The translations under genes and the position numbers were made by a program. Shown piece by piece: positions 1 through 10,310 of a stretch of DNA of 64,000 bases. Within the stretch, counting starts at the first letter, position 1; every line of letters starts with the position of its first letter. The notes beneath the pieces were generated by a model. That model was not told the origin of the DNA. It did not search any database and saw only the letters and a program-made list of their open reading frames with translations. The stretch is from Pocillopora verrucosa (taxonomy: Eukaryota; Cnidaria; Anthozoa; Scleractinia; Pocilloporidae): positions 16,294,012 through 16,358,011 of the forward strand of contig NC_089318.1 in assembly GCF_036669915.1 (NCBI RefSeq). Direction: 5' to 3'.

Positions 1-3000
1 GCTTGTTGTGAATTTTAGGTGTCACTTTGGACCCTTCAGTAGATCAATGATCTTATGCAAACGTCATCGACCTTCTGGGGGGTAATTACTCAAAACCAAA
101 TTTTCTGCGACAGTTCCAATATTTTTCCAGAAGATGACTTTGCTTGCTCTTCTTTACTTCATCTTTCTTTTATTTTAGGTGAAACTCAGTAACCGAGAGT
201 TTCAAATAAGCGCCAAGTTGTGCGAACTGGGCATTCAACATTTCACTTTCTCAAACTTTACACTTGACTCTTGCAATAACTTATGCTCGAGTCTTCGAAC
301 CGTCAGTCCGTGATTAAAGTCCTGTACAGAAATTCTTTTACTCAGAAAATCACATAACACGATCGCATCAGCCGTCAAATGCCAAGAGACACCGGGATGT
401 TCAACAGAAAACATGTCCCCTAATGTTTTTTCTCTGTTATTTTGTTTCTAATAGAAAGTTACTTCCATCGTAAATGGAAGTAACGATGTTTGAAATACTC
501 CGGCCACCAGCAAAGCATGTAAGGCGGTCAATTGCTCGTATCATTTCTACCAGTCAAGCACAAATTTGTCCTGTTTTCAGCATTGACGTTGCTTGAATTT
601 GGGAATTTTAGACCCCAAACTTGCATGACTTCAATGCGAAACAAACTTAATTTTGACTATCAGTGTCATAATACACTTATGGGTTTAGCGTGACCTTATG
701 AAGATGATTGAAATAATCAGTCATTTTCCGAACAGGTACGGAGCGCTTTGAGTCCATATTATTTCATAAACGCAGGCCAACGGGAAAAGTTGTAGAAACT
801 TGTTAAACAAGGTCGAAAAGCGTAAATAGTCATTCATGTAAGGTACATCAAATTCAAAGTCAGAACCTTATAAGCTGGTTTCTGGGCAACATTTTGAGAG
901 AGATTTTAATCAGTTTAAGTCTCTCAAACAGTTCATCAGACCATCACATTAAAGTAGTTTGACTGATATCAACCGAAGCATTTTTTTCGCATCTGCTATT
1001 CAAAGCAATAATCCATGTTGCCAGCTGAGTGCGAAATTCGCTTTAAAGCATTATTAGATGGAATGCCAGGGCGTTCTATTTTCTTTCAACTTATTATAAC
1101 CTAAAAATTATTTCGAAGGCCAGAATAAGTATTAAAATTAAAAAAGGAGAGAAAACGAAACAATCGAAAGCTCCATTTTGAAGTCGACAACTTCTTGAAC
1201 TTTATCCCTGAGCACTGATGGCTCACTACTGCTAGGCAAATTTAACGAAGTAGATTTGCATGGTGTACTCGGAGGGTTTTTTGCCCTTGACGTAAAAACC
1301 TTAGAGTGCCTAAAATAACCGACCCAAGCATGCTTATTTAAAAGCATACAAAGCGAAAGATTCAGTGAGCGATAGATGACCTACCTGATTTTTTGCGCGT
1401 GGCTGCGGACAAAACAAACTTGTTGCAGTCAAAATACTGCCGAGGCAATCTCACTGAAAGAAGGATGCAACAACCCGTTTGGACATATGACCAGTAAATA
1501 ATTAAACGAGAACAAAAGGCCACAAGCAAATTCCTAAAGGATCAGTAATTTTCGTCAAAGTTCACTGCGTTTAAGCTCTGGCTTGTTTGGACGACCAAGC
1601 AGACAAGTTATTTACCTTTTCAAGTTATTCGGAACCGAGGAATACTTGTTTAATTCTTTAGGCTATGACTCTGTTCATTGTGAGAAATGGAGCTCGAAGA
1701 TATATCCCTTTTGCCGAAATTGGTCATCGTTTTTATGTCTTACCTAGACCTTAAGGTATTTGCTGACGCCACCTTCATATCATGGAAATAATGGGAAGGA
1801 ATTGAAATGTCAAGTAGATCCAACAATGACGGAATTTCGGTCAAACTACAATGTTATCATTAAATGTCCCTGTTTCCACAGTTTTTCTTCGATCTCTTCT
1901 TTGTGAGATGAACTTTTTGACTGATCTACAAAAAATCGTAGCTTGTAAGAGGTTTTGGAAATTTTAGCAAACAAGCACTTTGAGACTGTCGTAAAATTGT
2001 GAAATTTACCATTGCGTGGTGACGATTAGTTGTTTTTTTTCACGGGTCAATGAATTGAGTGCCATAAAACCGCCCATTTCGAAGTCAAAAGTATCCAAAT
2101 GTTTTCCTCCTTTTCATTTATCGACTCAAAACGCTATTTCACGGTTGGACACCATTATTGAAGAGACCTCAAACAAACCGGGGTCAGGAGAGCTATATTT
2201 ATTCGAAAGAAACCTTCTACGAACACGTGATATAGGATTACTGGGACACAGAAAACAACTCAGGATCAACCCTCTCTCTGTTTCAGATGTCATAAGATGC
2301 ACCATGTTCTCCAACGTGGCTGATTCTGTGCTATGTGATCGTTAGATACGTTACACGCTATTTATTTACCTGAACTGACCGAGCCTCGACTGGGAGATTT
2401 TCATTTAAATGAATGCCCTTTAAAATAAACAGCATTCTGTGTTACCAAATAACTGCAATGACAAAAAGTTATTATTAAAAAAAATTACATGGCAGATCGT
2501 TTTACAAAGAAAGGAAAAATTTACAGCTACAAGAAATGTTTGTGTCAAGTTTGATAAACAGATACAATCCTGGGCAATTCCTTCTAATCTGAAGTAAAAG
2601 GCCTTTCAGTTTCCCTCCTCTTACGCTGATATGTTCTCAGCAGTTTCCGTACAAGCGCAGAAATGACCCTCGCAGCTGAACTACAATTTAAGCCATTGCA
2701 GAAAATTCAGGCTTCGACGACCTAAACACTTTTCAGGCTGAATTTTGAATGCGGTTGGGAGATCTAGGAAGGGTTAGTGTCCTGGAAAAGTTGTCTTTTT
2801 TATCAATATACTGCATGCTTTTGTAAATCTTTCCCTTCAAATCTGGCCCACTCCTTCTTAGTGGAATTTCTGGAAGACACCTTTTCGAGCAAGGAAAGAC
2901 CATTGGCTTTTGGAACAACCGGTTATTTCAATATGCAACATCGATTCTTAAACGTTTGAACTATTCCGTTTTCAAGTTTTATTCATGGTCTTCCTTCAAC

Positions 3001-3253
3001 ACACCTACAAATACGGACTAAAATTTCTAAAAAAACTAAACATGCTCCATTAGTCAAATAAGTTTTCATAGGACTGTAATATGTTTGTCATCTCCAGCCG
3101 GCTGGACAAAATTGTAAACATGAATCGAATGTTTTCTAACAAGAAACTTTGACTTCGGCTTTATCGGTTCCCTGGCTTAGTTTCTACCCTGTGTTGTAAG
3201 TCAGCCTCACTTCAGTCTTGTTGATACTGTTTTTGGTTTCCCATTGTGGCTCA
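1..3253. other. Non-coding stretch, no gene recognised
   Basis: I see no recognisable exon, RNA gene or repeat here apart from the probable polyadenylation signal of the neighbouring minus-strand gene near 2980. Open frames of 60-110 codons occur at 1138-1347 (minus), 2016-2345 (plus) and 2733-2959, but none resembles a known domain and none is bordered by convincing splice sites. The lower part is probably the 3' untranslated and downstream region of the ShKT gene that ends at 3254. Confidence 0.5.
2978..2983 (-). terminator. Candidate polyadenylation signal AATAAA
   Basis: AATAAA on the minus strand, about 270 bases beyond the stop codon of the ShKT/Gln-rich/Lys-rich gene. It is the first canonical hexamer I noticed downstream, so it is a plausible but unproven 3' end. 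Confidence 0.4.
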
Positions 3254-6200
3254 TTAGATGCTCTCCTTTACTTGAGCTCTATCTTCATATTCCCTTGTCT
3301 TCTTGTGGTTTTTGTTCTTTGCTTCACCTCCAAGATTAACGTTCAACTCTTTTTGGGAATCATCTTTCTTTTTTTTTTCGTTCTTGTTCGCCATTTTATC
3401 CACATTCCCTCTCTCCTCTGTAGCAGTCCATTTGGTAGAATCATCTTTTTTATTATCTTCCATTTTGGCCATTTTATCAAGTTTCTCTCTCTCTTCTACA
3501 GCCGTTTCCTTGGCAGAATCACTTTTCTCCTTATCTTCCATTTCGGCCATTTTATCCACTTTCAATTTATCGTTAGCAGCAGTCCCTTTGGCAGAATCAT
3601 GCTTCTTATTCCCTTTCTTTTTGACCATTTTATCCTCTTTGCCTGCCTCCTCTTCAGGAGTCTTTTTGGCAGAAACATTTTTCTTATTCTCTTTCTTTTT
3701 GGCCATTTTTCCCATTTGGCTTGTCTCCTCCGCAGGAGTTACTTTGGCAGACTTTGACTTCTCAGGTCCCTTCTCTCGTTCTGTTGGTCCTCGAACTGTT
3801 CCGGGCTGAGGCTGTTGTAAGAATGGTTGATGGGTCTGACCTGTAGTAGAACATTGAATTACAGGCTTGAAACTGGCCTCTGGATCCCTAGTTTAGTAAT
3901 GCCGAGGTTCAACCATAGCTCAACAGACCCGCTGCACACAGTATTTCCTCTTTATTGTGAGCGAATACCTCGCATACCCATCATATCTTATATTAGATAT
4001 CTCAAGGTAGTTCCTGATGAAGTCCCATTTTAGTCCTTGTAATAAACCTTAGAGTTAACCAAAGTAATTAAAATAGGTTGCGCAAAAGTGTGAGAATATT
4101 TATCCTTTGACTCGTTTTTGACTCTTCGTTTGGGGCCATCACAGCCAGATATAAATAGTTTTCCATTTGTAATCACTAGAGATCACATTTTCTTTTTTAC
4201 CTCCATATAAGGCCTATGAATTTAACCTTTGTTATATTCAAAACTATTTTACAATCCTATATAGTTTGCTGAGTTATATGGTATTTACAATAAAGATTTA
4301 CCCGTGTTAACTTGTGCCTGATTAGGGTACTGAGATACACCTGGTAGAGTGTAAGGTTGCTGAGCTTGTTGTTGCACAGCAAGGGCCTGCGGTTGAATAG
4401 CTGGATTCACTTGGGGGGCTGCCTGTTGCACTTGTTGCACTTGAGGATAATTTTGGGAAGTCTGTGCTGCAGGGTTCACTTGAGGAAGTGTTTGTTGAAC
4501 TTGAGGTTGCACTTGTCCAGGTTGCACTTCTTGGTTTATCGGAGGAGGTATTTGAGTCTCTGTTTGTATTTGATTGGTTCGTATACCTGGGTTTATCTGC
4601 TGAGCGGCGGCGACAGGTGTTTGTGGCTGCATGGTACCAGGCTGCACCACGGAGCCCACCTGACCAGCTTGAAGAGCAGAATTTAATTGTGGCTGAATGA
4701 CCAGGCCAGGGTGCTGGGCTTGCGGCTGCAATTGCGCTGTTTGCTGTAGCTGCGTTTGAGCAGCTGTCGGGAGCTGTTGAATAGTTGGTAGTGCGGGATA
4801 ATTAGCAACTGGTTGCTGAGGTTGCACTGCCCCGCCTGTTTGCTGTAGCTGCGTTTGAGCAGCTGTCGGGAGCTGTTGAACAGTTGGTAGTGCGGGATAA
4901 TTAACAACTGGTTGCTGAGGTTGCACTGCCCCGCCTGACTGCACCTGGGGTTGCACGGCTTGTACTGATACTTGTTGGTTAGTATTAGCTCCTTGTGGTT
5001 GACTTTGAATATAGCTTTTACATGTATGTGGACAAATACTTCTCCATTCCCAGTCAGTTCGACAAAGATCTTGTTTAGGGTTGCACTCACTGGTTGTGTC
5101 CATCACAGTATTACCTAAGGAAGACAAAATTAGATGGGAAAAATAGTTCTTCATGGGCTTAAGACAAGTAAAGAATTCGGAAGTGCCCTATAAGGATTTT
5201 TTTTATTCGCGGTTGGGTGCTCTTCAAGATCGGTACTATAATCGATACCTTCTTTAAAAATCTCATGTGCAGACGGTGTAAGAAAGATGATAACGTTAGA
5301 GTACGGTTGATTGAAGAATGATACCAAGAATTAGTATATAACACACAGGTGAATGGTACTTTTCACGCACTTTGTTTGGCTGGTTCGTTTGTAATTATCA
5401 CTATTCACCTCCGAGCAGCCAAAGATACGAAATCTCGCGTCAACAATTTACTTTCCGACCAATTTTTGGCAAACTGACAGAAGTGAACCAATTTCTTTTG
5501 CTTATGTGTGGTAGATACTAAAACAATTAATCATTTCGTCCTCGGTAAATAATTGTTATGAGCGAACATCAGCATTAGACACCTTTTGGCCGCCTCTATA
5601 AAACTAAGCCTTGAGAAAGCATCCCAAATTTCCAAAAGTTGACACTTCGGGAAAATGACAGAAAAGGTCCCAGAAACCAAAAAGGTCAGCAAAATGACTT
5701 TTGACCCATACCTGGAGTGCACATGGCACATGACAGCATACATTTCTCTGTCATGTACGCATGTTGTAAAAGGCAGCCATTGCGACTCGCTAAACTTGCA
5801 CAATCTTGCTCCTTGTCAGCGCAGATGTACTCTGTAAATGGCAAAACAAACAAACAAACAAACAAGCTGGTTGAACGATGACTCACTTTTATTTTGGGTT
5901 TTTTCTCAGAGGAGAAGAGAACCTCACTAACATGGTCTACTTTTCAAAACCAACTGTTCTCAGTACGAGCGAATTTAAGCAGAAATTAACATCGACAATA
6001 AACAATGAAAGCACGCACGTGCATCACGCTCTTTGGGTCCACTATCGATGTCGTCACTGCACGATAAGTCGTGAAATTTTTTCATTGAAACAACATCAAT
6101 TTAATGAAGTTGTAAAACATGGGGACGAGGAAATACTTACTAAAAAGTTTTACAGTTCATCCTGGTGGAAATATCATGGGGCGTTTCAACTGCCTGAAGC

Positions 6201-7838
6201 TAGTACAGGTAGAAGCCATACCCTGCCATCGAGATTCTATATTCCTTACAAAGTAAAAGCTAACTTGCCTTTGCATGTATGTGGACAGACTGTAGTCCAT
6301 TCGTTTAGTATACAAAGTTCCTCCTGGCGCTTATCCAGCTCTACAGCACATTTACTTGATAAATCGAACACAGGATCACCTAAGAAGTAATATGAAAAGA
6401 TTAATCACGGATCAGCTAGGAAGGAGAATCATCACTAAAGATTCACAGTCAGCACAATGGTACTGGGTGGTACAGGGTTACGGGGTCTGGGTTGTGCCTC
6501 GTTCATGTTGGTGTTCGCAAGTACTAATATTTTCATTTTCTCTGTGGAAATGAGGACCTGTGCGAGCGCAAATTCACGTAGAGTGCATTTTGATCGAGAA
6601 TCGCAAAATTATAAATCGAAGAAATCTCGATGGCCAAGTAGAGCAAAGATTAACACCTCAAGGGACCGATGTAAGCACATGCAATCTACCTAAAGCTCAG
6701 GAAAACGCTCTAACTAATTCGCGAAAGGAATCACTTTAGCCTCTGATTGGTGGCGAATGAGTAGTAGAGGTGTTCATAACCAATCTCAGCACAAAGCTTC
6801 TGAAAGTCAAAGCAATCGAGGATTGATATTTACAGTCAGTTCATGAAAGAAACTTTGAAACGAGGCTCACCCACCTGGATGACACATCTGGCAGGTTAGC
6901 TTGCAATTTTGGCTCATGAACTGAGATCGCGTTAGGCAGTAAAATTTGAAATTCTTGCAACGTTCTGGCTCAGTATCAAAGCAAAATTCCACATCTAATG
7001 AAAAAGGTTAAAGAGCACAATTAAAATTATTCTTATGTGCTCTCAGATACCTTTCGCAATCCACAAAGATACTTAATTGAAGTCGGTTCTATTTTGGGGC
7101 GGGAACTAAAAAATGGCATAAAACGTAATCAAGTATTAGTTTATTATACCAAACAAACAAACGACAACTGGTCTATTGAGACACTTATAAACCCGAGTCC
7201 TATTAAACCTTCTTTCTTTAACCTCTACAACAACTCTTAGCATTGAGAGACAAATAATGCAGAAGACGACCTTATTCACCTTGGTTGCTGCACCGGCCTG
7301 AACTATCTGCTAGAATTGGCACAACAACTGAACGACTGCTTAGGGAATCTTATTCACCAGTTTGGGATTATCGTAAATCCTTTCAAAATTATTTCACCTG
7401 TGCGTCTGTTTAGTTATAGATTACAGATGGCATTAAAATGTGGTAAACAAAAAAGTGGCACACAAAGCGCAGTTGAGTATGTTACAGATGTTCTTACCGT
7501 GTTATGACGTCTTTTGTGATCTATTACCAAACAGACCCACAGCAACTTAGAATCAATTTGTTTTTTGCAATAAGGAAGAAAATTTTTTCATTGTTGATGT
7601 CATATATGCGTCTGTCTTCCAACAGATCGTTTAAATTGTGATAATCGTGTTTTCTTTCAGAATGATTTCACCATGTGAGGATTACGTATCTTATTCAAGT
7701 TTAGTACTTACAGCCGTTTGTTCTTCGCGAGTTTGGCTTTTTATTCACGGTCGTGGACACTGACTTGCAAACGAACAGCAGAGGCATGTACAGAATAACA
7801 ACTGAAAGAACGCATGCGAACTTCAGAAGTAAAAGCAT
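3254..7838 (-). CDS. Secreted ShKT-domain protein with Gln/Pro-rich and Lys-rich repeat regions
   Basis: Six coding exons on the minus strand: 7838-7712, 6994-6875, 6379-6269, 5831-5712, 5114-4302 and 3840-3254. They total 1878 nt, or 625 residues plus stop, and every intron is phase 1. Exon 1 starts at the only ATG giving a signal peptide (MLLLLKFACVLSVVILYMPL). Exons 2 and 4 each encode a six-cysteine ShKT domain. Exon 3 and the start of exon 5 encode shortened four-cysteine versions sharing the motif CPHTCK. The rest of exon 5 (about residues 185-430) is Gln/Pro/Val-rich with no Cys. Exon 6 is five tandem 26-residue Lys/Glu-rich repeats beginning SAK. The product should be extracellular. 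The Lys-Tyr pair that ShK uses to block potassium channels is absent, so nothing here indicates toxin activity; a structural, mucus or matrix role is my inference. I do not recognise an orthologue. The last exon is joined by frame, phase and composition; a shorter form could read through the 4302 donor to a stop at 4285. Confidence 0.85.
3359..3751 (-). repeat. In-frame 78-bp tandem repeats encoding Lys-rich tail
   Basis: Five consecutive units of 26-27 codons in the last exon of the ShKT gene. Each opens with SAK or STK, has a conserved Lys-Met pair in the middle (KMA, KMV) and ends in a Lys/Asp-rich stretch such as EDNKKDD. A decayed sixth unit beginning SQK follows. Units differ from one another at many positions, so the array is not very recent. 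The opposite strand also stays open in two frames across it, a by-product of the codon pattern. Confidence 0.85.
4738..4935 (-). repeat. Two near-identical 99-bp units in the Gln-rich block
   Basis: Two head-to-tail 33-codon copies (4935-4837 then 4836-4738) that begin GGAVQPQQPV and end AAQTQLQQT. They differ by only a few bases, which implies recent duplication or gene conversion. The flanking Gln-rich sequence looks like older, more diverged versions of the same material. Confidence 0.9.
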
Positions 7839-9598
7839 TGCCCTGTTAAAATTGTTAGAAGTATAATTTACCGATTTGCTTAACTCACTACTACGAGAAG
7901 TACAAGGAGTATCTCATGCGATCAGGATGATCTGGTGACCGCAAATTTCTCATTCTAGCGACACAGTAGTTCTATCAGTCTAACATCATTCCAGGCGGAC
8001 TAGAAGCCCTGCATCCGAAGATCTCATGTGTCATAAATCCCGACGATAAATTCACTTTCAACGTAATCGTCTGTTGTAAACACCAACCAATCAAGAGCTA
8101 ATTTATTAGACAAAAACTCAAAGAAGCGGTTATGCTTCGATAACGCCGTTACAATATTTAATATTGAGTGCTTACTCAAGCGATAATTTGATGTTGAAGT
8201 TAACTGTTCCCCAAATCTACAAACTTTAAGCTTGCAGTTTAACTTTTGACCTTTAATAAGTAGATCATCATAAAACCACTTTATAATTATGCGTCGCTGC
8301 TATCTCACGACACGATGGAGCGATTCAGGTGAGCGCAGACCGATGAGAGAATTTCATCCAGAACTCTAAGCCTTCAAGTAGGCTTCTTCCGTTCCATTCC
8401 AGGTTTTGGCTAGTTAAATTTTGTTTTAGTTTATCTAAAAGCATCAATTTCTTACCTTGATTGAATTAAGAAGACATCTGTTTCAACTGGCGTTCTTGAA
8501 GACAAAGGCTGTTAGACTAATCATTGAAGTAGCTTTTCAGCCTTTGTTAACGGCTTTTCAACAGATGTAAGCACATTTCTTGCAGGTCAACTAGTTAAAC
8601 TGTTCTCACCTTATATTGTTTATAGGTTAATTGAATCGTTTCGGACATCCTACTCAAGTTTTCATAACAATTGACGCCTCAAGGAAATTTTGCTTAATTT
8701 TTTATTGCTTGCGACCTAAACCACCGGTTTTTTAGCCCTCGGTAACGTGAACTGTAACCTGTTGAAACAAGTCGTAGAAATACAGGAAATTATGGTTAAA
8801 TCAAAGGTTATTCCTATGCGAGCTAGCAACAAAAAAAGAATGCGGCAAAGTTGGTCGCATTTTCTTTTATTTCCACATCCGTATTCTAGGTTTGAGTTTG
8901 CAGCTACTGACGAATTGAGTTTTTTCAGCTGTCGGCAGAGTAAATTATAACCTGTTGAGACAAGTCGTAGAAACACTGGGATTAGTGGCTCCATTGCAGG
9001 TCATCCCCCCTGCAGAAATTGCCAAGTTAGGCTCTATCCACTTTCCATCCCTCCTTATGAAAGTCTTGAATTTACAACTATTAACTGGTTGCAGTTCTTG
9101 TGATGAAGATTTGGCCGATGATTATGACTATAACTGGGAGGGAAGATTGATACTTGCCTAAGTTTTTAATGAGCTTGTCATTAATTGGCAAAAATGTTTA
9201 ATCGTAGTGAAAGTGTTAACTGGTTCATTGGCTAATCGATATCGTTGAAATTACTTGCAGTTCATGGGCCCATTTCTGTGGTCTTGGGCACTAGAGCCAA
9301 TTTTCTTCAGAGTTACCCTAAATTATAGCTAAAACCAAAAATTATAATTTTATTATAGCTAAATTAGCTATATTATAATTCACTTTCCCATGAATAATTC
9401 TTCCTGTGGACTGGAAGCTAAAACGTACTTTCAGAAGTTTCATCCAGCCAAGAGTTCTTTCGCCCGAGTGAAGGGATTTTGAGATTGATAAAAGTTACAT
9501 TAACGTCTGTAACTTTAAACAAGTTCAGTTCCTAATTTCTCTTTAGATTCATATCAAATTGCAGGGTCTACATGTAAATTGTAATTCTGTCCAAATTG
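7839..9598. other. Upstream region of the minus-strand ShKT gene, non-coding
   Basis: No gene recognised. The part next to 7838 must hold the 5' untranslated region and promoter of the ShKT gene. A diverged direct repeat of about 70 bp occurs near 8728 and again near 8925; the clearest shared part is the string AACCTGTTGARACAAGTCGT. A small hairpin (AAAGAATGCG against CGCATTTTCTTT) lies near 8838-8870 between them. I see no reason to call these coding. Confidence 0.45.
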
Positions 9599-9716
9599 CC
9601 ATGCATGTCTTGCCTAAGAACACAACACAATGACCCCGGCCAGGGCTCGAAACCGGACCACCCGATCTGGAGTCGAGTGTACTAACCATGAGGCCACCGC
9701 GCCTCCACCCATGCAT
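9599..9716 (-). mobile_element. tRNA-derived SINE
   Basis: Read on the minus strand this has a polymerase III A-box-like segment (TGGCCTCATGGTTAGTACAC) and a B-box (GGTTTCGAGCCC), then the tail TCATTGTGTTGTGTTCTTAGG. The eight bases CCATGCAT stand at both edges and look like a target-site duplication. It is a retroposed element, not a working tRNA, because no acceptor stem closes. I recall this family as common in coral genomes; that is recall, not a search. Confidence 0.75.
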
Positions 9717-10111
9717 TTTTGTGCCACAGGCGTATTTTTCCGATTAACAAATTTTTCACTTTAGAAGCTGCTTTGAAGGAGGTCCTCGTAAATTGACGGT
9801 ATAATTTTCAAATCTCGTTTTAGCCTTTATTTCACTCCTTAAGTTAAAAATCAAAGCTGTAAATTACAATTCATATTTGGATAAAAAAGAAACACCTTCA
9901 CTGATTGAAAATTATTATAACATAAGCTGCTCGGCACCTGGTCACAAGCCTTTGATATAAAAATATATATTAGCCTGTGATATGTAATGTGTATCAAAGA
10001 CTTTCATATATATATATATATATATATATATGATTTTCGCACTTTCTCTGACTGATGTTTGTTCATCACTTGACGGGTTTATTACGAGCCAACTTAATGA
10101 CCAGCTCCCGG

Positions 10112-10310
10112 TTGGCTGGTTGACTCAGTTGGTAGAGCGCTGCACCGTTACTGCAGAGGTCATGAGTTCAAATCCTATACAGGCCCGAAACTTTATCAGG
10201 CCTTACATTCACTAATGTTTAAGTAATGTGCATTACTGCGAAGATCGCTTTCATATTCATTTCTTGATACGTAGTTCACATATATGATTTTCATATATTT
10301 AAATTCACTT
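10112..10310 (+). mobile_element. tRNA-derived SINE, second family
   Basis: The head carries an A-box (TGACTCAGTTGGTAGAGCGC) and a B-box (GAGTTCAAATCC). It is followed by a body containing AGGCCTTACATTCACTAATG and ACTGCGAAGATCGCTTTCAT, and ends in a TATATGATTTTCATATATTT-like tail. The upstream flank is a long TA dinucleotide run (about 10005-10031). The acceptor stem has a mismatch and the sequence runs on into a non-tRNA body, so I call it a SINE rather than a tRNA gene. Confidence 0.7.

Noticed and set aside
3218-3809. Two long plus-strand open frames (179 and 168 codons) rich in Phe, Leu and Ser
   Set aside because: They are the complement of the Lys/Glu-rich repeats of the minus-strand ShKT gene; Lys-rich codons read backwards give Phe/Leu codons.
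4357-4700. Plus-strand open frames over the Gln-rich block
   Set aside because: Antisense shadows of the minus-strand Gln-rich exon, with no start context or domain.
4683-5090. Second minus-strand frame of 135 codons through the Gln-rich exon
   Set aside because: Out of frame with the ShKT exons; the repeated look comes from the 99-bp DNA duplication.
9604-9710. Possible tRNA gene on the minus strand
   Set aside because: Boxes A and B are present but no closing acceptor stem, and a SINE tail and flanking duplication are present.
10112-10187. Possible tRNA gene with a GTT anticodon loop
   Set aside because: The acceptor stem has a mismatch and the sequence continues into a non-tRNA body typical of a SINE.
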